Shown: positions 10,540 to 18,901 of the stretch, in pieces
Numbering within the stretch: position 1 is the first letter of the stretch
How the letters are laid out: each line of letters begins with the position of its first letter
Origin: Macrostomum hystrix
Lineage: Eukaryota > Platyhelminthes > Macrostomidae
Assembly: GCA_950097015.1 (NCBI GenBank)
Contig: CATNEN010000024.1
Coordinates: 3,105,501-3,169,500, forward strand
Reading direction: 5' to 3'
Length of the DNA: 64,000 nt
Program-made: the position numbers and the translations under genes
The notes under the pieces: model-generated
The model's input: the letters and a program-made list of their open reading frames with translations, nothing else
What the model was told of the DNA's origin: nothing
The model's database searches: none

Positions 10540-11850
10540 CGTCATTATCGATTTGAGAAACGTCAATATCAATTTGAGAAATATTATTTTCGATTTGAGA
10601 TGCGTCATTATAGATTTGAGAAACGCCATTATCGATTTGAGAACGTCACCGTGGATTCTCGGTGACTGAACACATTTGTCGTTACCATGGATTTGAGGGA
10701 CATTACTATGGATTAAATCTACGTCGCCATGGATTTGAGGGACGTCACCATGGATTCGATGATATTGCATTGGGACGTTACCATGGATTCGAGAGACGTC
10801 ACCATGGATTCGATGATATTGGGACGTTACCATGGATTCGAGAGACGTCACCATGGATTCGAAGACGTCACCATGGATTCGATGATATTGGGACGTCACC
10901 ATGGATTTGAGGGACGTCACCATGGATTTGAGGGACGTCACCATGGATTTGAGGGACATCACCATGGATTTGAGGGACGTCACCATGGATTTGAGGGACG
11001 TCACCATGGATTTGAGGGACGTCACCATGGATTTGAGGGACGTCACCATGGATTTGAGGGACGTCACCATGGATTTGAGGGACGTCACCATGGATTTGAG
11101 GGACGTCACCATGGATTTGAGGGACGTCACCATGGATTCGATGATATTGGGACGTCGCCATGGATTTGAGGGACGTCACCATGGATTCGAAGACGTCACC
11201 ATGGATTCGATGATATTGGGACGTTACCATGGATTCGAGAGACGTCACCATGGATTCGAAGACGTCACCATGGATTCGATGATATTGGGACGTCACCATG
11301 GATTTGAGGGACGTCACCATGGATTTGAGGGACGTCACCATGGATTTGAGGGACATCACCATGGATTTGAGGGACGTCACCATGGATTTGAGGGACGTCA
11401 CCATGGATTTGAGGGACGTCACCATGGATTTGAGGGACGTCACCATGGATTTGAGGGACGTCACCATGGATTTGAGGGACGTCACCATGGATTTGAGGGA
11501 CGTCACCATGGATTTGAGGGACGTCACCATGGATTCGATGATATTGGGACGTCGCCATGGATTTGAGGGACGTCACCATGGATTCGAAGACGTCACCATG
11601 GATTCGATGATATTGGGTCGTCACCATGGATTCGAGGATATAGGGACGTTGGATTCGAGGATATAGGGACGTCACCATGGATTCGAGGATATAGGGACGT
11701 TGGATTCGAGGATATAGGGACGTCACCATGGATTTGAGGATATAGGGACGTCACCATGGATTCGAGGGACGTCACCATGGATTCGATGATATTGGGACGT
11801 CACCATGGATTTGAGGATATAGGGATGTCACCATGGATTTGGGAATGAAG
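10540..11850. repeat. 21-bp minisatellite with GACGTC/CCATGG units
   Basis: About 55-60 units of 21 bp, consensus GATTTGAGGGACGTCACCAT followed by G. The left edge (10540-10650) holds diverged units (CGTCATTATCGATTTGAGAA); the centre is nearly homogeneous. A block of about 397 bp is duplicated in tandem: the segment around 10800-11170 recurs at 11200-11570. Variants with GATGATATTGG and GAGGATATAGG mark subfamilies. Because 21 is a multiple of 3, long frames are open by construction on both strands. Confidence 0.97.
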
Positions 11851-12552
11851 TAGGATGTTAAAATATAATTGACGATGACGTCAACCGCTAAAATGAATTT
11901 ACCTGGAGTGCTGAGCAGCTGCAGTGGTTCACTAAGCAGCTACACATGACGCACAGAAGCAGCAGCTGTGTCGAATTGTTAGACATTGCGTTGACGATGA
12001 GAATTAGCTTGCTCAAATTACAAGGCTCTTGTTTGAGGTGACAGCAGTTGCCCGTGTTATTCAAGCGGACAGTGCGAGAAATGTGGCGTCAATTTTCCAC
12101 TTTTTATGCTTTATCGACGAGTTTAGCTTTATGTGTGATTGAGCTAAGGATGAGGGCGGAAAACTCATTTTTTAATTATCTTCCACCTCGCTTGGCTGGG
12201 ATCTGTCAAAGCGATTCGCCATCTATGGAATAGCAGTAATCCGCTAATCCTTTGGAATTGCAAGTAAAGCCAATTCACTTTTTGGTCGCTTTTGTCTGTT
12301 CGAATTTGATGTTAGTTTAACATTGATTTGTGCGCATCAAAAGATTCAATTTATTCGGTCCTAATAGAATTTACAATGTCCAGATAATGATCTACGTTCT
12401 TTACTGACAATTATAATGAGCTTACTGGACATAAACTTTGCCTACTAGCAGTAGCGACGAAAGTGTTTTTAATGCGCAATAAAAACTTCTATTAACAGTA
12501 GAAAGACACGGGTTTTTTCAAATACCATGAAAAATACCCACATATTATTGTT
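11851..12552. other. Intergenic interval without a recognised gene
   Basis: No supportable ORF. Contains AATAAA on the - strand (TTTATT near 12353) that could serve the - strand exon at 12.55-12.83 kb. Confidence 0.35.
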
Positions 12553-12828
12553 TTAATAAACGATTCTTGTCGGGGTGTCTGGTGGCAACAACCACAGAAA
12601 ATATGGGCCTAATTCTTCTGCTCTCAAAATTTCATCATGGAACCATTTCGGCTCCATAAACTGTGTCAATGAGTCGCAGGGACTTTTGTTCTCAACATCC
12701 CAGTCACCAGGGTCCGATTCATCACCGTCTGAAGCATCGGTGGTGACATTCGGGATCTTCAACAAAAGCACTGGAATCGGCATCTCAATGACGGCTGCTT
12801 CTGTTGAAGGTTCCAATGGTAGCCGCTG
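12553..12828 (-). CDS. Terminal exon of an unidentified - strand gene
   Basis: Read on the - strand after acceptor ACATTAATCAG at about 12829, an open frame runs to a stop at 12553. It begins RLPLEPSTEAAVIEMPIPVL, passes an acidic centre (ASDGDESDPGDWDVE) and ends FLWLLPPDTPTRIVY. Composition and codon use look coding, and there is no ATG near the start, so it is read as a last exon. Upstream exons are not seen; the SINE-LINE unit lies within 350 bases. No family recognised. Confidence 0.45.
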   Translation of the reverse strand, partial: QRLPLEPSTEAAVIEMPIPVLLLKIPNVTTDASDGDESDPGDWDVENKSPCDSLTQFMEPKWFHDEILRAEELGPYFLWLLPPDTPTRIVY

Positions 12829-12879
12829 ATTAATGTTACAAGTAGCGTCAGTTGTCCTTGTCGCCAGGGTCTTCGAAAA

Positions 12880-13105
12880 GAATCGCTGAATATCTCGACG
12901 ATGCTGAAGTCGCGGACAGCTTCGAAGCTTTAAAAGTTAGTTTTTCAGGTCATCGTGAAGAGCGGGAAATTTTGATCAATTTAAAATTTGAATTTTGTTG
13001 GACCTTAGCGGTCAAAATCGGTCATTCGTTTGGGAGCTATCGTGAAGTTGGAAGTGGATATTTGAAATACTATACTCCAGTGGTCTTTCTTAAGGGAGAA
13101 AAATA
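12880..13105 (+). repeat. Interspersed repeat (copy 2, longest)
   Basis: The left part (ATATCTCGACGATGCTGAAG and flanks) matches 54385-54430. The right part (AATCGGTCATTCGTTTGGGA and TCGTGAAGTTGGAAGTGG) matches 1680-1780 on the opposite strand. The frame is open (RIAEYLDDAEVADSFEAL, then SFGSYREVGSGYLKYYTP), but the match is at the DNA level in intergenic and intronic places, so it is called a repeat rather than a gene. Confidence 0.5.
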
Positions 13106-13149
13106 GCGTGGTCTAAGACCACTGGTCTTTCTCTACTATTAAGAGACGA

Positions 13150-13162
13150 AAGCTCTAATCAC
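13150..13162. repeat. Target-site duplication, left copy
   Basis: AAGCTCTAATCAC here is repeated exactly at 16774-16786, on the far side of the composite SINE-LINE unit. Confidence 0.85.
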
Positions 13163-13545
13163 AGGGGGGTCGGTGGCAGAGCGGTTATCGCCTTTGCCTC
13201 TCGCACCACGGTCCCTAAGTTCGATTCCACGGCGAGGCCACATTCATTTGGGGCGCAGCCGCGGAGAGAAGGCTTGGGGGCTTGTCGTGCAATTTATGCC
13301 CTTGAAGGCTAAACTCCCATAATGTACACTGCCAGCTGACGATGAGAAAGTCAGGGCAGATGTACACACCTGTGTGAGCGTGTGCCTGCGTGCAGTTATC
13401 TTTGTGCGTAGGTGTGTGCTCAGGAGTCAGCGAAATGGGTAGAATTGCCTCCTCGCTGGCTGCGGGTCTAGTGTCACTACATGATGTGCCACTGCCCGAA
13501 GCCCTCCTACAATTATTAGTATTATTATTATACAGTGTTAAATTA
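13163..13545 (+). mobile_element. SINE family A, tRNA-derived (reference copy)
   Basis: Box A TGGCAGAGCGG and box B AGTTCGATTCC lie about 40 bases apart at the 5' end, as in tRNA-derived RNA polymerase III promoters. The body includes AGTCAGGGCAGATGTACACA and GTGTGCTCAGGAGTCAGCGA. The 3' end reads ATGATGTGCCACTGCCCGAA and then (ATT)n. Other copies are listed separately. Confidence 0.85.
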
Positions 13546-13583
13546 TTTGCAGTGTTAAATTATTTGCACCCTGGTGCAAATAA

Positions 13584-16500
13584 ATGCCGCCGCCTCCTGG
13601 TGACGCTGGAGCCTCCAGCGCTTGCCTCGGCCAACACGGAGAGCCGCGCCCCGGTGCTGCGGCTGCCAAGTGCGGCAGGACGGGAGGCCGGCGTGGACAG
13701 CGAAGCACCCAACGCCGCATTGAGCGGCGAAGGGAACGAAATCGGCGAGGGCGATCGAAAAGCCGCCTCCGCCGGTCTGCTGCCAACAATCATCTGCCGA
13801 CCCCCGAACAACCGGTTTCTCCGGGTGGCGCCGGGGACCGAGAGGCCCACCAACACCGGGCCCCAGCTGTTACAAATCGCGCTCTAAGGCTAGCCACTTT
13901 CAACTGCCGAACGCTGAAGTCCGCCTGGAGAAGGGGCATGCTCGCGCAGCTGGCATCCGACCTGCGGCTGGACCTCGTCATGCTGCAGGAGGTGTCAGTC
14001 ACTGCCGAGCCTGGACTACACCGTGAGGATCTGGGGGCCGCCTGGACGCTGCACTACACGTCAGCGGACAGCAGAGGCCGCGGAGGAGTCGGCGTGCTCG
14101 TCGGGCCACGACTACGCGAGAGCGTCTGCTGCATCAGCTTGTCAGCCCGACTGCTTCGCGTGGATGTGAGGCTGCGTCGCCGCAATGCGCGGCTGTTCTG
14201 TGCGTACGCCCCCACGGCTGCCCATCAGCAGGAGGCGCTGGAATTCTACGAGTTCCTGTCGGAGCAGCTCGAGATGGTGGCGCACCGCGATACTATGGTG
14301 GTGCTTGGTGATCTCAATGCCGTCGCGTCACGGTCCCAGCGCTGCCCGTTTGTGTCGCCACGCCAGAACGCCAACACCGCCGCGCTAGCGGACCTGATGG
14401 CGAGGCTCGACCTGGTGTCGGCCAATACGCGCTTCCGCAAACCGCCCAACCGGCTGGCGACCTTCGCCGGCTGCAAGCGGAGGAGGCGGAACGCACGAGG
14501 CCGTTTCGCCACGACCCGCATGGCGCAGCTCGACCACGTGCTGGTTCGCTACCGTGAACGCAGTCGGCTAAAGAACTGCGACACCGTGGAACCCTTGGCT
14601 ATCCAGTCCGATCACCGCCTGCTCTACTGCGACCTGCGGCTTTCCGACCCGCTGTACAGGCCGCCAAAACGCCCCAGAAGAAGATATTTCCGCGCCCTGC
14701 AAGACCAAGGCACCCGCAGCAGGTTTGCGTACGCCTTTGCGACTGCCCTGGGATCAGCGCAGGCGCCAGACTACACCACCATCAGCTCTGCTATCGCCAC
14801 TGCCGCTGCCAAGACTCTGCCGCTAATGGAGCGGCTTGGGCGACTCGGAGCTCGGAGCTTCCGGTTTGGGCGAGCGACTCGGAGGTCCGAGAAGCCCGCC
14901 GCACAGTCGAGCAACTGCCACGTGCCAGGCGACCAACATCTGACGCCGAGAGAGCCCTGGCAGACGCCTACACGAGACGACAGCAATCCGCTGTTGATGA
15001 CGCGATCCGAGCGGTTGCGTCTGTCAGGCCTGAACGGCAGAACAGAGTTATTTGGCCGGTCGTAAACGCCCTCACCGGTCGCAAGAGGAAGGCAGCGTTG
15101 AACCTGACCGGCGACACTGCAGAGAAACGCAGAAACGAGCTGCGCTCCTTTTTCGCCGCCATTGTCAACGCGCCACCGCCGACTCTGCCGGACGAGATGC
15201 CGCTGCCCCCCGAGGTGGCGCTGCCGCGGCAGGAAGATTTCGACCCCAGTCCAGTGACCAGCACCGACATTGTGGAGTTCGCTCGCAAGGCACCGGGAGG
15301 CCGCGCCCCCCGGTCCGGATGAAGTCCCCGTCGAGGCGCTGAGAGTCACAGCAGGGGTTGCCACGGAGGTGGCCCGCGTGATGAACGGCGTCCTAGCGGG
15401 AGGTGCCGCGCCCCGCGAGTGGACCCACTCCAACATCGTCGGCATCCCGAAGAAGCCGGGCACCACACGGTTGGAGGAGCATCGTGGGATTTCGCTTATG
15501 TCCTGTGCTGCGAAGCTTTTCAACCGGGTGCTGTTAGCACGGTTACAGCCTGTGCTGGACCCGTACCTGCGGTACGAGCAGAACGGGTTCCGGCCTCGTC
15601 GTGGCACAGTGACGCAGATCCTGGCCCTCCGCCGCATCATCGAGGAAGCGCACATCCACCAGTCAAGCCTAGTTGTCATCTTTGTTGACTTCCTCAAGGC
15701 TTTCGACTCGGTGGCCCGCGGCGCGCTGCCTCTCGTGCTCCGTGCTTACAACGTACCGCAGCAGCTGATCTCCGCCATCATGGCGCTGTACCAGGACACC
15801 ACCGCTGCAGTAGCGACGCCAGACGGACCGTCGGACCTGTTCAGCACGACCTCCGGAGTGCTGCAGGGTGACACTCTGGCGCCCTTCCTCTTTGTTTTGC
15901 TGATGGACTGGGTGTGCAGGATCGGCCTGCCGACCGCAGAGGACGGCTTTCTACTGCAAAGGCGCACCAGTCGGCGACACCCGGAGAAGAGGCTGTCCCT
16001 CCTCGGCTACGCGGACGACCTCGCCCTGCTGTCTACGACGGCCGAAGGCGCCCAACGGCTGCTGGATGGCCTGACTGCGGCGGCTGCGAGGGTCGGCCTC
16101 GTCATCAACGCCAAAAAGACCGAGGTGCTGACGGTGCCGCACGATCTACCCGCCGAGATCCGACCTCGGCGGGCTGGTGCCGGACGTGAGCGACGACCTG
16201 GCGAGACGGCGCGGCAAGGCGTGGGCCGCCTTTCGATCTGTTCGGGCGGTGCTGCTCTCGGAGGCCCTGTCGGACAGCGCCAGGTCCCAGCTGTTCCAGG
16301 CTGTTGTCGAGACTGCCCTCCTGTACAATGCTGAGACCTGGACGCTGACCGGGGCGCTCGAGGGGCAGCTCGACGCGGCGCATGCGGCCCTGGTTCGTGC
16401 CGCGTTCGGCGCTCGCCGCGGCCCTGGCAGCGAGACGACCGACTCCCTGTACCAGCGAGCGCGCCTGACGCGGCCTTCTGCCCTGCTGAGCAAGCGACGT

Positions 16501-16710
16501 CTGCGGCTTGCCGGGCATGTCATCCGGGCCGAAGCCTACTGCCCAGAGCCGCTGCAGGACGTCCTGCTGTGGACTCCGCAGGGACCTCGCAGGCGCGGAC
16601 AGGGACGAACGGCTCGCTACATCGACCGTCTTTTTGATGATGCGCGAGCACCCAGCCAGGCAGCCGGCGTGAAGCATGTCAGAGACCTTGCCCTGAAGCG
16701 CGCGATTTGA
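13584..16710 (+). pseudogene. LINE polyprotein: AP endonuclease plus reverse transcriptase, frameshifted
   Basis: Starts at ATG 13584 with an Arg-rich leader. The endonuclease follows from about 13885 (ATFNCR, MLQE, LGDLNA, LDHVL, QSDHRLL). The frame changes near 14860-14880, again in a C run near 15305-15320, and again near 16150-16180, where a short segment also seems lost. Reverse transcriptase motifs lie between 15310 and 16140: PGPDEVP, HRGISLM, YEQNGFRPRRGT, FVDFLKAFDS, GVLQGDTLAPFLF and the catalytic YADD. The C-terminal part (YNAETWTLT, RLRLAGHVIR, GPRRRGQGRTARYI) is typical of endonuclease/RT LINEs and ends at a TGA at 16708-16710. Because three frame changes separate intact motifs, this copy cannot make the full protein. 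The clade was not assigned. Confidence 0.9.
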
Positions 16711-16773
16711 CGCCCCCCCTTTTTTGGCCACTTGTGGTCGGCGCGGGGCGTGAGATTATTATTATTATTATAC

Positions 16774-16786
16774 AAGCTCTAATCAC
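16774..16786. repeat. Target-site duplication, right copy
   Basis: AAGCTCTAATCAC, identical to 13150-13162, follows the (ATT)n tail of the LINE directly. Confidence 0.85.
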
Positions 16787-17070
16787 TCAATGTAAAACTT
16801 GAACCAAGCAATTCCAACTATACATAACGTTAAAAAAACATGTTAGTCAAAAAGCCAATAAGTCTTAACTTACTATACATGCCATCAGCAAAAAGACAGC
16901 TGCAGTTTTATATTTTCCATGGTTATAAAAGGCTATATTTTCAAGGAAATTGCATAAAATGAGAGCCTGCAGACAGGGCTGGAACAGGGGAGCCAGACAG
17001 ATGCATCCTGAGATAGGTAGATTGTTGGGCACATTTATAAAGCTAATCTACAAGGACTAAACAATTGCAA
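16787..17070. other. Interval without recognised features
   Basis: AT-rich spacer between the LINE and the long-TIR element; no ORF or repeat seen. Confidence 0.4.
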
Positions 17071-18121
17071 GGACCACTAGGAGGACGGGAAACTACGTTT
17101 CTTAGAAAAATATCTGAAGGCAGGTTTTCGCGAACAAAAAGACTACGGATCAGATGGTAAATTTTCACTTTTCAGATTTGAATGGTGACAGCTTTTGATT
17201 GTAAGCAGATACAAAGCTGTTCTTTTGATATAACTTACCTATAACATGTTGCTCTATCGAACGTTATAGAGTTTTCTGCATTAAAATTTGATCTTCTTAC
17301 GTTTTCTTTACTGAACCTATCAAGAGTCTGAAATTTAATACAATACAGACTAGTGTTGCATTAATAATTAAGCTAATTAAGCACAAATTAAGCATTAAGT
17401 TAATTTGCTTGACCTAATGCTTCTGTTCCTCCTGCAATTAAGTATTAATTAGTTGATATACGCTCGTATCATTTTTTTGCTATTTCTTCGTAGCTTTACG
17501 TCTAGAAAGCATGCAATGCTTATTTTATTTTATGTTTATTTATTCATTATTTTTTTATTAAGTACTTTACAAGACCTAAAGGCTTCCTAATAATAATTAA
17601 TTAAATAAGTTCATTGATTCATTTCTTAATTAAATACAGTGAAATAAATTTCGTGACTTTTTAAATAATGATTTTATGTAATTCATTGAATTAAATTAAA
17701 TAACTAAATATTTAAACATTAAATAATCATATTTTTCATTTCGTTAAACTAGGCAGAGAACTATAGTAAAAAAACGACAGCTACAAATTGTAACTTAGGC
17801 TAACTAAGAATTAATTAATAGCTAAAAATTAACTACAAAACATTGCCAGCGAATCGGGTCTTTATAAGTAAAAAAATCGTATATGAAGATCAGATTGTCA
17901 TGTACAAAACTAATTTGTAACATTCGGTAGAGCAACATGCTAGCCAAGTTATATCAAAGAACAGCTTTTTATCTGCTTCCAATCAAAAGCTGTCACCATC
18001 CAAATCTGAAAAAGTGAAAATTTCCCATCTCCGCGTAGTGTTATTTTTCTCGCGAAAACCAGCCTTCAAATATTTTTTTATAAACGTATAGTTTTCCGTC
18101 CTTCTACTCCTATAGTGGTCC
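17071..18121. mobile_element. Non-autonomous DNA element with long terminal inverted repeats
   Basis: 17071-17265 and 17925-18121 are inverted copies of each other. Shared blocks in order: GGACCACTA..GGAG, GAAGGC.GGTTTTCGCGA, TTTTCAGATTTG.ATGGTG, ACAGCTTTTGATTG.AAGCAG, AAAGCTGTTCTTTTGATATA, CATGTTGCTCTA. Weaker similarity extends about 40 bases further inward. The 660-bp core is AT-rich and has no ORF. Flanks do not show a clear target duplication; TTAA follows the right end only. Confidence 0.8.
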
Positions 18122-18324
18122 TTAAAGAAGTGTTCTAAATGAATTTTTCATCGTGAGCAATGCGGCAAATGGTCGTTTAGTGCTCTTCGATTCCAGCAAC
18201 ATAGGAAACTTCACAGTTGCGTTCCGAAGCAGTCGTTTAGGTCGGAAACTGATGATCTGAGAATGTAGATAATGATTAATTAGTTCATAAATACATTGCT
18301 TTATGAAATTCATCCTTCAATTAC

Positions 18325-18500
18325 CCCAGCTGATGCTGGTACCTATTTAGTAGACTGGGTTTACTGAAGTAATACAGAGTAATTAGTTGTCTTGCTGAAT
18401 TAGCACACAAATTGTTCCAGTGGAGTCGGGAATCGAACTCCCAACCTACAAGTCGTGAATCCGACGCTCTAAACACTAGGCTAAAACCCCTGCGAGGATC
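18325..18500 (-). mobile_element. SINE family B copy
   Basis: On the - strand, head near 18498: TTAGCCTAGTG (box A), GAGTTCGATTCCCGACTCCA (box B) and GGAACAATTTGTG, then GGTACCAGCATCAGCTGGGG. It matches the copy at 28650-28975 and is truncated at its 3' end. Confidence 0.8.
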
Positions 18501-18556
18501 TGTGAAAGCGAGTAATTCATGTACTAAAATCCAACCTGAATTGACTAGTTGAAAAT

Positions 18557-18815
18557 AGGCCTTGCAGTCCCACTCCTGAGCACAAGCACACCGTAACGTA
18601 CGCAGGCACACGCTCACACAGGTGTGTACATCTGCCCTGACGTCAGCGCAGGCAGGCAGTGTACACTCTCACTGTGCCGTGGAGGTTGGCTCTAAAGGGC
18701 GTCAATTTCACCACAAGCCCCCCAAATAAATGTCGCCTTGCCGCGGAATCAAGCTTCAAGGACCCTGGTGTGAGAGGCAAACGCGTTAACCGCTCTGCCA
18801 ATCACCCCCTTTCCG
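18557..18815 (-). mobile_element. SINE family A copy
   Basis: On the - strand: TTGGCAGAGCGGTTAACGCG head near 18805, AAGCTTGATTCCGCGGCAAG, body with CAGATGTACACACCTGTGTG, 3' truncated near 18560. It lies directly next to the SINE B copy. Confidence 0.85.
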
Positions 18816-18901
18816 TAAAAGTTTCCCATTAAACACGAGTATTGCGTCCTGTATATGAGATTTATTCGACCCTGGATTTCACAATCAGCAGAACTGTGGG
18901 C

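Larger units (their letters stand above)
13163..16773 (+). mobile_element. Composite SINE-LINE retroelement, APE-type non-LTR
   Basis: A 3.6-kb unit between 13-bp direct repeats. It starts with a tRNA-like head (13163-13545, identical in plan to SINE family A) ending in an (ATT)n tract. Next come two copies of GTGTTAAATTATTTGCA, then a non-LTR retrotransposon body from 13584, and a 3' end in (ATT)n. The body encodes an AP-type endonuclease and a reverse transcriptase, both now broken by frame changes. Two readings fit: the LINE uses the SINE as its 5' leader and moved as one unit, or the LINE inserted into the (ATT)n tail of an older SINE. Confidence 0.85.

Noticed and set aside
10486-11729. 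Several 120-220-codon frames across the GACGTC array
   Set aside because: Same effect of a 21-bp unit; frames exist on both strands and in several phases at once.
13175-13235. Functional tRNA gene at the start of the LINE unit
   Set aside because: It recurs as the head of many SINE A copies, with a conserved non-tRNA body.
13390-13887. 165-codon frame overlapping the SINE and LINE start
   Set aside because: Shadow frame; the LINE endonuclease frame from 13584 carries the recognisable motifs.
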